A stretch of 64,000 nucleotides of DNA from Paenibacillus sp. JJ-100 (GTDB lineage Bacteria; Bacillota; Bacilli; Paenibacillales; Paenibacillaceae): assembly GCF_948329825.1 (NCBI RefSeq), contig NZ_CAOJCM010000002.1, positions 987,677 to 1,051,676 of the forward strand, written 5' to 3'. Below are positions 9,800-17,648 of this stretch, piece by piece. Under the pieces are notes generated by a model. It ran no database searches and was not told the DNA's origin. It saw only the letters and a list, made by a program, of their open reading frames with translations. Position numbers and translations under genes: made by a program. Numbering within the stretch: the stretch's first letter is position 1; each line of letters starts with the position of its first letter.

Positions 9800-9849
9800 A
9801 AAAAAACCTCAGCATCCCGTAGCGTTTGCAGCGCTAGGGACGAGAGGTT
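9800..9849 (-). terminator. T-box regulated terminator
   Basis: Reverse strand: AACCTC ... GAGGTT enclosing a second stem built on CGTCCCTAGCG ... CGCTACGGGATG, then TTTTTTTG. This is the conditional terminator of the leuS leader. Confidence 0.85.
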
Positions 9850-10096
9850 GAATTCCCGTGGTACCACCCTAGTTAGCGGATGAACGTGCTTCGTCATCCA
9901 CTCCCTTTAGACCTGTAACGGCGGTTAACCGATGCGGATTTCCGGTTCCGTACAGTAAGCACAGAACGGTGTAATCACCGCATTTCTCCAAGGTGAGTTC
10001 GCAGAACACTGTCAATCGGCTTGCACCAACCGCCGACTCTCTGTCATGTACAGCATTTACTACTAATCCTTATCATCGAAAGATGTATACAATATA
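9800..10096 (-). promoter_or_regulatory. T-box riboswitch (leucine-type) of leuS
   Basis: On the reverse strand the leader contains the conserved T-box AGGGTGGTACCACGG (about 9870-9856) and, just after it, a terminator hairpin with AACCTC/GAGGTT at its base and a T-run (9849-9800). Upstream, GAACTCACC (about 9992) offers CTC, a leucine codon, as specifier. Uncharged tRNA-Leu would bind and favour antitermination, raising leuS expression. The T-box motif is certain; the specifier assignment is by eye. Confidence 0.92.
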
Positions 10097-10102
10097 GGAA
10101 GC

Positions 10103-10131
10103 ATTATATAAAAATGCAAGCCCAAAGTCAA
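10103..10131 (-). promoter_or_regulatory. Sigma-A promoter of leuS leader
   Basis: TTGACT (10131-10126), 17-base spacer, TATAAT (10108-10103). Predicted transcript start near 10096, immediately before the T-box leader. Close to consensus. Confidence 0.8.
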
Positions 10132-10211
10132 TATCGCGTTTTACAAACTTGTAGACGTTAATTAACCTTCATCCAGCATTACTTATACAGCAACTAGTTA
10201 TACAGCACTAG

Positions 10212-11171
10212 TTACTTCATTTTCCGAAAACGTTCAATCCCATCCTTCAAATTATGAATGGTCCAGTTGATATGCTCCTGATTATCATACTGACGGTAGT
10301 CACATTCGATGCGCAGGGCTAGGTCAAAATACAAATCGTACAAACTTCTGCGCTTTTGCTCATTCTCTGTCACGACCTCGCGGCCATACCCTTTCAGGAA
10401 TCCTGGAGTATAGTTAAAATGACTGAAATAATGCTCCATCAACGGATCTCCCCATAACGAACGTTCAAAATCAATAATAGCTGTAATTTTCTTATCCTGC
10501 ACCAACACATTGCCATCCCACAGATCCCAGCTAATCAGAACGGACTCCGTCACGTCATCCAGTGCATCCGATTTCTGCTCTATCAAATCTCTCAGTTCGT
10601 TGTACTCTATCCCGATATCAACCTCCGCCTCCTGCCCATCGACGAGCATATCGTCCATTAACATCAAGAAAGCTTCTTTCCACGTCTTACGTTGTCTATC
10701 TTCCCCCGAAAAATAACCGAAACGCTTCCCCTTAATCTCGTTAATTCGCTGATTGTAACAGCCCAGCTGCTGCTCAATCTCTTCCTGTTCTTTTACAGTG
10801 AACTGCGTTTTAACCTGGTTATACGGACTGCCTGACATGTATTCCATAATGAAGAATTGCGCGGGAGCCAGATGAAGTGAATCATCATAAGCAAGTACTT
10901 GAGGGACAGGGACATTCTGGAGTTTGGCAACAAGCCGGAGCGCTTCCACTTCTGCCGTCATCAGATTCTGTTCACAGCGCATCAACCGGGTCGCAGCCGA
11001 GGGTGCAATTTTCAACACAACTTCCCTACCGTCAAGAAGCTTCAACTTATAAGCATGATTCGCCCAACCGTCTACCATTTCCTCATATTCCTGAATGTTC
11101 GCATGAAGGTGATGCGTGATAATCTGGTCCAACTGTTCTTTGGACAACCTCGTTTTATATGTACTTTCCAT
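10212..11171 (-). CDS. Aminoglycoside phosphotransferase-fold kinase
   Basis: Small-molecule kinase of the APH/choline-kinase fold, 319 residues. Visible parts: a lysine likely to bind ATP (VVLKIAP, K54), the catalytic-loop equivalent WDLWDGN at 215-221 (Asp 216, Asn 221), and the metal-binding IIDFERS at 232-238. The usual HGD triplet reads SWD here, a variant I believe is common in the Bacillales subgroup. The substrate is unknown; the family name should not be read as antibiotic resistance. Monocistronic between leuS and the yqeM-type gene. Confidence 0.8.
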   Translation of the reverse strand: MESTYKTRLSKEQLDQIITHHLHANIQEYEEMVDGWANHAYKLKLLDGREVVLKIAPSAATRLMRCEQNLMTAEVEALRLVAKLQNVPVPQVLAYDDSLHLAPAQFFIMEYMSGSPYNQVKTQFTVKEQEEIEQQLGCYNQRINEIKGKRFGYFSGEDRQRKTWKEAFLMLMDDMLVDGQEAEVDIGIEYNELRDLIEQKSDALDDVTESVLISWDLWDGNVLVQDKKITAIIDFERSLWGDPLMEHYFSHFNYTPGFLKGYGREVVTENEQKRRSLYDLYFDLALRIECDYRQYDNQEHINWTIHNLKDGIERFRKMK

Positions 11172-11370
11172 CTGGATAACCCTCCGCTACTGGAATATGG
11201 TCTTTCCTTAGAAAACGCTTTCTATTTATTATGTCGTCCTTTCCTTCAAGCAGCAATACCTTTTATCATATCGGATCAAAAAAACTGCCCTAGCAGCATT
11301 CGCACTCGCTACAGAAGGACAGTTCATTTTGGGTTCAAGCTATTTAGACATCATTAATCCGATTGATTCC

Positions 11371-12141
11371 TTATTTTATCGCCACGTAGAACAAGCGCTG
11401 TGCGCTATCTCCAGCCTCTTTCCACTCAAAGTCTGCATAGACTTTCACATCTCGAAAGCCCGCTTTACTTAATTCCAGCTTCATCCAGTCCGGGTCATAG
11501 GCGCGCTGCACATGAACTTCCTCAAATCGTTGATATGTGTCCTTGTTGCCATCATCCAACCGAGAAAAGATGCTCAGATGGTGCTCGATCTCACACCGTT
11601 CCTGGTCAAGATCACACGTCCAGATATACGAAACCGATCTCTCATCTAATACAAAAGGTTGTTCCTCATCATACCGTATCAATGTATTTGGATGATGCAC
11701 ATCAAACAGAAACGAGCCTCCCGGCTTCAACATTTCATATGTCCGTTCAAATGTACGAATGACATCTTTTGATTCTAGCAAATAATTCACACAATCACAG
11801 AACGAAATGACCGAATCGACAGGTTCCGGCACTCTCCAATCGCGCATATCCTGCTGCACCCAGCGCACACTGCCTTCCCGGTACAAACGGTGTCCCTGAG
11901 GCGTCGCTTCCATTTTACTACGCGCAACAGACAGCATATCTGCCGAGAGATCAATGCCTGTTACTTCAAACCCGGAATTCACTAGTGGGATGGTGATTGA
12001 CCCCGTTCCACAGCCAAGCTCGGCAACACTTTTGGGCATGCCATGCTGCTCCCAAGCCGTTCTTGCAAACCTGATCCAATCTGGATAAGGCATATCTTCC
12101 ATTAATTCATCGTAAACGTAGGCAAATTTACGGTAAGACAT
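11371..12141 (-). CDS. Class I SAM-dependent methyltransferase, YqeM-like
   Basis: Soluble methyltransferase of 256 residues. The SAM-binding motif I is VAELGCGTGSITIPLVNSGF at about residue 40, followed by the acidic loop VTGIDLSADML and later motifs (SVISFCDCVNYLL; LKPGGSFLFDVHHP). Its position at the end of the nadD-yqeK-rsfS operon matches B. subtilis yqeM. The substrate is not known. It starts 24 bases after the cvfB stop. Confidence 0.85.
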   Translation of the reverse strand: MSYRKFAYVYDELMEDMPYPDWIRFARTAWEQHGMPKSVAELGCGTGSITIPLVNSGFEVTGIDLSADMLSVARSKMEATPQGHRLYREGSVRWVQQDMRDWRVPEPVDSVISFCDCVNYLLESKDVIRTFERTYEMLKPGGSFLFDVHHPNTLIRYDEEQPFVLDERSVSYIWTCDLDQERCEIEHHLSIFSRLDDGNKDTYQRFEEVHVQRAYDPDWMKLELSKAGFRDVKVYADFEWKEAGDSAQRLFYVAIK

Positions 12142-12165
12142 GTCGGCACCGCACTTTCAATTCAT

Positions 12166-13071
12166 TTACTTCTCTTCTTGCTGTGATGTAGGAGCAGATT
12201 CGGACAGATACGTCCAGTTTTCTTTTTGAACCACCAGTCCATCTTTCATCAGCTTACCGAGAGCACGTTTGAATGCGGATTTACTGATGCCAAAGCGTTG
12301 CTTGATAATATCCGGCGGTGTCGCATCCGAATAAGGCATACCACCCATAGGACGCTCTTTCATAAAAGCAAGCAGCTTGTCCGCATCTTCGTTACGTCCA
12401 ACTTCTTTGCGTTGTGTCATGGCGAGATTAACACGCCCATCTTCACGCACCAGCGTAACCCGGCATTTCACCTTTTCACCCAAACGCAGCATATGGCTAC
12501 GCTCCGAGGAATGGATCATACCAATCGCGCCAAATCCAAGCACACCACCATCAACGAGAACAAAAGTCCCCATCTGAAGTGGCTTGTACACAAGAGCCTC
12601 AACCCACTCATTCACCCACGTTGTTGGTGCGTGGAAGGCAAGCGGTGCAAGTTCGCGTTCTCCAGCCAATTTGGCACGTAAACGTCCTTGCTTGTCATGC
12701 TCCATAATGACGAACACTTCATCCCCAACTTGTGGACGCAGTTCTTCGAGTTCAGGTAACTCGCGAATTGGAAGCAGCAATTGGCGTCCGAGGCCCATTT
12801 CCAGGAAGCAACCCAGTCGTGGATGCACATCCGCTACTACCAGTTTCGCCATTTCGCCAAGGGTAAGGTAAGGCTTTTTCATCGTAACCGCCAGACGATC
12901 TTCTGTATCGAAGAATACAAAAACCTCCAGCGTTTCACCAATTTTGATATCCCGAGTCAGCTCGGTATAGTGAAGCAACACGTCTTCCGATCCTGTCGTC
13001 AAAAAGTAGCCGAATGGAGATACTTCACGTGAAACCGGCAGAGAGACGACTGTTCCTGCAATCAAACTCAT
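12166..13071 (-). CDS. cvfB: S1-domain RNA-binding protein, CvfB/YitL family
   Basis: Conserved RNA-binding regulator of 301 residues, built from several S1-like beta-barrel domains (e.g. VGDEVFVIMEHDKQGRLRAK; LGEKVKCRVTLVREDGRVNL) and a C-terminal winged helix (IIKQRFGISKSAFKRALGKL). In Staphylococcus the family influences virulence-gene expression. Its ATG overlaps the rsfS stop by 4 bases (ATGA), indicating translational coupling. This gene is not part of the corresponding B. subtilis operon. Confidence 0.85.
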   Translation of the reverse strand: MSLIAGTVVSLPVSREVSPFGYFLTTGSEDVLLHYTELTRDIKIGETLEVFVFFDTEDRLAVTMKKPYLTLGEMAKLVVADVHPRLGCFLEMGLGRQLLLPIRELPELEELRPQVGDEVFVIMEHDKQGRLRAKLAGERELAPLAFHAPTTWVNEWVEALVYKPLQMGTFVLVDGGVLGFGAIGMIHSSERSHMLRLGEKVKCRVTLVREDGRVNLAMTQRKEVGRNEDADKLLAFMKERPMGGMPYSDATPPDIIKQRFGISKSAFKRALGKLMKDGLVVQKENWTYLSESAPTSQQEEK

Positions 13072-13415
13072 ACCGGTTCCACCACTTTGGCGTCAGACCA
13101 GAGACGCTCAATGTTGTAATACTCACGCTCATCACGATGGAATACGTGAACGACCACATCACCAAGATCCATCAGTACCCAACGTGCGGAGTCCATACCT
13201 TCAATGCCTTTAATTGTCACACCAGCTTCGTGAGCCTGTTTGCGAATCTCTGTTGCAATTGCCTGCACCTGAGTATCGGAATTCCCGTGGCAGATCACAA
13301 AATAATCAGCAACGAGCGAGATATTGTTCAGGTCAAGCGCTACGATGTTAGACGCCTTTTTATCATCAGCGGCGGTAACCACCATGTTCATAAGTTCTTT
13401 AGGTGAGACTGTCAT
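13068..13415 (-). CDS. rsfS: Ribosomal silencing factor RsfS
   Basis: Binds ribosomal protein uL14 and keeps the subunits apart under low nutrients. 115 residues, the family length, with the family pattern KKASNIVALDLNNISLVADYFVICHGNSDTQ (positions about 20-50), GIEGMDSARWVLMDLGDVVVHVF and EREYYNIERLWSDA. Within the yqeK-rsfS pair, 17 bases after yqeK. Confidence 0.95.
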   Translation of the reverse strand: MTVSPKELMNMVVTAADDKKASNIVALDLNNISLVADYFVICHGNSDTQVQAIATEIRKQAHEAGVTIKGIEGMDSARWVLMDLGDVVVHVFHRDEREYYNIERLWSDAKVVEPV

Positions 13416-13432
13416 GAACGAACCTCCATAAT

Positions 13433-13999
13433 CTATAATTGTGCAATCAAATCATTACGTGAGAGCACAGTAAGCGGATAGATGACACGGCGCTGGGAGA
13501 GCAGCAGGCTGATTGTCGAATCAAAACCCGCAATTAAACCTTCCTCCAGACTACGCTGTGCCTGCTCACGAATATACTCTACACCCGGGAAATCTCGTCC
13601 CGGTTCAATATAATCGGCAAGGCAGACTACTTTGTCCAGCAGACTCATACCTACCCTACCAGAAGTATGCCACCGAATGGCTTCAATAATTTCGGAATCG
13701 GACACACCATAATCACGTTCGGCTACAAAAGCCCCCACTTCCGAGTGCCAGAGCTGCTTATCGTGTTGTAAGAGTTCCACATTTAAACTGTTGTCACGAA
13801 TCACTGCTTCCATCTCAGCTACCGGCCAATATTTGGCCACGTCATGTAGAATCGCCGCTACATCCGCCTTTACCGGGTCTGCACCATACTTTTCAGCCAG
13901 AGCAACCGCTGATTCCATGACACCCTGTGTATGCTTCCAGCGTTTGGCTGGCATCTGAGCAGATACAGCCTGTATTAACTCCTCACGGCTTAGTGCCAT
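13433..13999 (-). CDS. yqeK: HD-domain nucleotide hydrolase YqeK
   Basis: HD-superfamily phosphohydrolase of 188 residues; the family hydrolyses diadenosine tetraphosphate symmetrically. Metal-site residues: H near 23 (KRWKHTQGV), the HD pair in AAILHDVAKYWP (about residue 51), and later histidines in LWHSEVGAFVA and AIRWHTSGR. The start overlaps the nadD stop by 17 bases, so the two are coupled. Confidence 0.93.
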   Translation of the reverse strand: MALSREELIQAVSAQMPAKRWKHTQGVMESAVALAEKYGADPVKADVAAILHDVAKYWPVAEMEAVIRDNSLNVELLQHDKQLWHSEVGAFVAERDYGVSDSEIIEAIRWHTSGRVGMSLLDKVVCLADYIEPGRDFPGVEYIREQAQRSLEEGLIAGFDSTISLLLSQRRVIYPLTVLSRNDLIAQL

Positions 14000-14573
14000 A
14001 TAAACCGCCCCTTACAATGTAGTCATGAACTGCATCCGGAATCATAAAACGCACGGAATGCCCTTTCGCAAGACGCCTGCGAATTGCCGTGGATGAAATA
14101 TCAACCAGTGGCATTTCAGCCATTAGCACCCGATCTTGCAATGTTTCTGGAAGATCGTCCAGATGTAGTTGAAAGCCTGGACGTCCAACACCGATAAAGG
14201 TCAGTTTAGACACAAGCTCTTCAATCTCTTCCCATTTTGGAAGATAATTCACCATGTCCGCCCCGATAATGAAAAAAAACTCATGCTCGGGGTGACGGCG
14301 CCATAGTTCACGCATGGTGTCAATGGTATACGATACACCGCCAAGTTCCATCTCGATGCCCAACACTTCATATTGCGGAGCATCCTTTACAGCCGCTTCT
14401 GTCATCTCCAGTCGCTGCTGTCCCGTTGCACCTGCTTCAGGTTTGTGAGGCGGGACATGGGACGGCATAAACCATATTTCATCCAGTGCATGCGAATCCC
14501 TTGCCGCTTCAGCTGCAAGCAGATGCCCCATATGGATCGGATCAAACGTACCACCCATGATGCCGATCTTCAC
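13983..14573 (-). CDS. nadD: Nicotinate-nucleotide adenylyltransferase NadD
   Basis: Transfers AMP from ATP to nicotinate mononucleotide in NAD synthesis. 196 residues from the GTG at 14573, with AAGGAGCG upstream; the longer in-frame start at 14651 lies inside yhbY and is rejected. The N-terminus carries the nucleotidyltransferase motif GTFDPIHMGHL with the paired His. The C-terminus carries the second signature ISSTAIRRRLAKG. Located between yhbY and yqeK, as in B. subtilis. Confidence 0.95.
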   Translation of the reverse strand: MKIGIMGGTFDPIHMGHLLAAEAARDSHALDEIWFMPSHVPPHKPEAGATGQQRLEMTEAAVKDAPQYEVLGIEMELGGVSYTIDTMRELWRRHPEHEFFFIIGADMVNYLPKWEEIEELVSKLTFIGVGRPGFQLHLDDLPETLQDRVLMAEMPLVDISSTAIRRRLAKGHSVRFMIPDAVHDYIVRGGLYGTKP

Positions 14574-14586
14574 CGCGCCACGCTCC

Positions 14587-14880
14587 TTATCTTGGAAGTT
14601 CAATTTGTTTATTGTCACGAGATTCTTTATACAGAATGATTGTGCTGCCAATCACTTGTACTAGCTCGCTGCCTGTTTCACGAGCAACCTCTTCAGCAAT
14701 TTCATTTTTATCATCCAGGTTGTTATTCAACACTTGCACTTTCATCAACTCACGCTTCTCGATAGCTTCTTCAATGTGGCGGAACAGATGCTCATTCGTG
14801 CCCCCTTTACCAATCTGAAATACAGGGGTCAAATGATGTGCTTGTGACCGCAAAAAGCGCTTTTGTTTACCAGTTAACAT
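14587..14880 (-). CDS. yhbY: YhbY (CRM-domain) ribosome-assembly RNA-binding protein
   Basis: 97-residue CRM-domain protein associated with pre-50S particles. Start ATG at 14880 (MLTGKQKRFLRSQAHHL); the open frame extends further upstream but there it runs through non-conserved sequence. The conserved loop GKGG is present (VFQIGKGGTNEHL), and the rest (IEEAIEKRELMKVQVL; IGSTIILYKES) fits the family. Corresponds to B. subtilis yqeI. Confidence 0.92.
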   Translation of the reverse strand: MLTGKQKRFLRSQAHHLTPVFQIGKGGTNEHLFRHIEEAIEKRELMKVQVLNNNLDDKNEIAEEVARETGSELVQVIGSTIILYKESRDNKQIELPR

Positions 14881-14950
14881 GAATACTCCATACTCCTTAT
14901 GTTGAGCAGGTCCCCTATCACAACCCAAAGCTGTTGGGTGACCTGGCCGT

Positions 14951-15826
14951 TCAATTATAATTTGAAAAACTGTCCAATACTGCACGTCTCATCGTGTCCA
15001 CCGGAGCCGGAATGCCAAGCCAATGCTCAAAGGCAATAGCACCTTGATAAATAAACATTCCCAGTCCTCCATGAACGACGCAGCCGCGCATACGGGATTC
15101 TTGCAACAGACGGGTTTCCAGAGGGTTATAGATGAGATCGCTGACTGCTGCTCCTTCGCGAATCCAGGTAGGATCAACCGGCACCTCACCCACATGTGGA
15201 TGCATCCCCGCTGCGGTCGTATTAATAACAATATCTGCCTCAGCAAGTACAGCTTGTGCGTTTTCCATTCCACTGCCACCGATCTCTCCCAGACCATGAC
15301 CGCGTAAATCCGCAGCAAGAGCGGTCGCCCGGTCGGCTGTACGGTTCAGAATATTGATCCGCTCGGGCTTCTCCTGCGCCAGCGCGTAGATTACCCCTCT
15401 TGCAGCACCGCCTGCGCCAAGCACGGCAATTCGCTTCCCCTCAATATGAGGAACAGCCTCTTCTTTCAGGGAACGGACATAACCCATTCCATCTGTATTA
15501 TACCCTGTCAGCGTACCATTATCGTTCACAATCGTGTTTACTGCCCCGATTAATCGGGCACTTTCATCAATAACGTCAATATATTGCATTACCTGCTCCT
15601 TGTGCGGGATCGTGACATTCACACCACGGTAACCTAGTGCAACGATTCCCCGAACAGCAGCTTGCAGTTGATCCGGCTTCACATGAAGCGGCATGTACAT
15701 TCCATTAATACCCGCAGCCTGCAAAGCAGCATTATGCATTACCGGCGACTTGGAATGGGCAATCGGATCACCCATGACACCAAGCAGCACAGGAAGTAAA
15801 GAATTGAACTTATTCTCTGCCGACAT
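14951..15826 (-). CDS. aroE: Shikimate 5-dehydrogenase
   Basis: NADPH-dependent reduction of 3-dehydroshikimate in the aromatic amino-acid pathway; 291 residues. Substrate-binding GDPIAHSKSPVMHNAA lies near the N-terminus, the catalytic Lys in NVTIPHKEQVM, and the nucleotide-binding AVLGAGGAARGVIYAL near residue 135; NRTADRA fits NADPH preference. Within the yqeH to yhbY run of the operon. The equivalent B. subtilis gene was formerly aroD. Confidence 0.95.
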   Translation of the reverse strand: MSAENKFNSLLPVLLGVMGDPIAHSKSPVMHNAALQAAGINGMYMPLHVKPDQLQAAVRGIVALGYRGVNVTIPHKEQVMQYIDVIDESARLIGAVNTIVNDNGTLTGYNTDGMGYVRSLKEEAVPHIEGKRIAVLGAGGAARGVIYALAQEKPERINILNRTADRATALAADLRGHGLGEIGGSGMENAQAVLAEADIVINTTAAGMHPHVGEVPVDPTWIREGAAVSDLIYNPLETRLLQESRMRGCVVHGGLGMFIYQGAIAFEHWLGIPAPVDTMRRAVLDSFSNYN

Positions 15827-15876
15827 GGATTACCCTCCAATCAGATCCGTTGTTCGAATGTCAAACCTATACCCAA

Positions 15877-17004
15877 CTAGATCAAGGAAGGACGAATCTG
15901 TACCCGTATCCCTTTTGGAACATGAACTGCAATCAAAGCACCGTTATCACCGTTAACCTTGATCCAGCCCAGACCAGAGATAAAGACATCAGACTGGCTG
16001 CCCCGTTTGATCCGGAATTCATGTCTGGTCCATTCCGGCATCTCCGCTGCGTCTTCTCGTGTTGGCGGTGACAGCAATTCTCCCAGATGTTCACGGTATA
16101 AGTCGTCCGCTCGCTCCAGCTTCGTCCGGTGAATGTTTAACGCCGTGCTGATAAAGCAAGTGAACGATTGACGCTCCCCTTCAATAAAATCAAACCGGGC
16201 CATGCCGCCGAAGAACAGCGTTTGACCAGAATTCAATTGATACACCGCAGGTTTAAGCGGTTTCTCCGGCATAATAGCAGCCAGATCCTTACGTGAAACG
16301 ATCTCGCTAAACCGCCATGGATACACAATTCCTGGTGTATCGATAATATATTTACCATCATCTAGCGGAATGTTCACCATATCCAGCGTTGTTCCCGGAT
16401 AGCGAGAGGTTGTCAGTTCCTGTTCCAGATCGCTGTAGTCTCGAATCAAGCGATTAATCAGTGTCGATTTACCAACATTGGTTCCACCGACAACGTACAC
16501 ATCCCGATCTCCACGATACGTGCCCACAAGCTCAAGCAGACGGTCAAAACCTTGATTTTGCTTCGCACTGCATAGAACCACATCGACTGTACGAAGTCCC
16601 TGTTCTTTGGCTTGTTTTTGTACCCAATTCCGAATCTTATTCCAGTTAGTTACTTTAGGGAGCAAGTCCGTTTTGTTCACAGCAAGCAACACCGGGTTGT
16701 TACCAACAAAGCGTTGCAAACCGGAGATAATACTTCCATCAAAATCAAACAAATCAACGATATGAATGACAAGTGCATCCTTATCCCCGATTTTGCTGAG
16801 CAGTGCCAGAAACTCGTCCTGATCTACCGTGACAGATGATGATTCATTATAATTTTTGATACGGAAACAACGCTGGCAGATGACCGGTTCACGGTCAAGT
16901 GCCTTCTCTGGAACAAATCCGGGCAAGTCCGGATTTTCCGTTTGTAGATTCACGCCGCATCCACTGCATCTTACGGCAATGCTGCCGTTATGCGGTTCTG
17001 TCAT
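15877..17004 (-). CDS. yqeH: Ribosome-biogenesis GTPase YqeH
   Basis: Circularly permuted GTPase needed for 30S assembly; 375 residues. An N-terminal zinc finger (CSGCGVN ... CQRCF, about residues 13-42) precedes the permuted G-motifs: the NKTD G4 motif (VNKTDLLPK) comes before the P-loop GGTNVGKSTLINRL (about 177-190) and G3 DTPGI. Start ATG overlaps the yqeG stop by 4 bases. Confidence 0.95.
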   Translation of the reverse strand: MTEPHNGSIAVRCSGCGVNLQTENPDLPGFVPEKALDREPVICQRCFRIKNYNESSSVTVDQDEFLALLSKIGDKDALVIHIVDLFDFDGSIISGLQRFVGNNPVLLAVNKTDLLPKVTNWNKIRNWVQKQAKEQGLRTVDVVLCSAKQNQGFDRLLELVGTYRGDRDVYVVGGTNVGKSTLINRLIRDYSDLEQELTTSRYPGTTLDMVNIPLDDGKYIIDTPGIVYPWRFSEIVSRKDLAAIMPEKPLKPAVYQLNSGQTLFFGGMARFDFIEGERQSFTCFISTALNIHRTKLERADDLYREHLGELLSPPTREDAAEMPEWTRHEFRIKRGSQSDVFISGLGWIKVNGDNGALIAVHVPKGIRVQIRPSLI

Positions 17005-17528
17005 TTCTTCTTTTCCTCCTCAAGCCATAAGCCTTTCTTACGCAAACTTGACAGCGCAATTCGTTCTACTCTCCGATTGAAACGCGTCATAAAGCCCTCA
17101 TCCCCTATGGCAATTGGCAGCACCAGAACTGTATACAGACCTAGCCTGTTCCCTCCATAAACGTCAGTGAGCATCTGATCCCCTACAACAATGGTTTTCT
17201 CGGGCGTAAGCTCCATCATGTTCATTGCTTTACGAAACGGTACATTGGATGGTTTACGTGCACTATGCACAAACTGGATATCCAGCGGAGTTGCAAACAG
17301 GGATACGCGATTCAGATTGTTATTGGACACAATCATCAGCTTGAATCCGACCTCTTTTACACGCGCGAACCATTCTATCAATTCGGGTGTGGCATCAGGT
17401 GCTTTAGCTCCAACAAGTGTATTATCCAGGTCAGTTATAATTCCACGATAGCCTTGAGCGTATAGTTCTTCTAAATCAATATCAAAAACGGTGTCTACGC
17501 GCAGTTTGGGCAGTAACATTTTAAACAA
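17001..17528 (-). CDS. yqeG: YqeG, HAD-family (IIIA) phosphatase
   Basis: HAD phosphatase of 175 residues. The nucleophile motif is GIITDLDNTLVGAK at about residue 28-41; motif II Ser is in LMIVSNNN and the acidic motif in IVVGDQMLTDVYGGN. The start I favour is a TTG at 17528 (giving MFKMLLPKLRVD), because GAGGTG sits 6 bases before it; the longer open frame from 17555 runs through that ribosome site. First gene of the nine-gene operon ending with the YqeM-like methyltransferase. Confidence 0.9.
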   Translation of the reverse strand: MFKMLLPKLRVDTVFDIDLEELYAQGYRGIITDLDNTLVGAKAPDATPELIEWFARVKEVGFKLMIVSNNNLNRVSLFATPLDIQFVHSARKPSNVPFRKAMNMMELTPEKTIVVGDQMLTDVYGGNRLGLYTVLVLPIAIGDEGFMTRFNRRVERIALSSLRKKGLWLEEEKKK

Positions 17529-17617
17529 AGAAGTCACCTCAGTTTCATACGACACACTATATCACAAATCCGTCTTTCCTGAAAATGAAAACACCTTTTA
17601 TCATTATAAAAAAGGAA

Positions 17618-17648
17618 AAACGGGACGGGCTGCACTTTATGCCCGTTC
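17618..17648 (-). terminator. Terminator after the transglutaminase gene
   Basis: Reverse strand: ACGGGC, 10-base loop, GCCCGT, then CCCGTTTTTCC. The left arm includes the last codons of the transglutaminase-domain gene. It separates the moxR operon from the yqeG operon. Confidence 0.65.
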
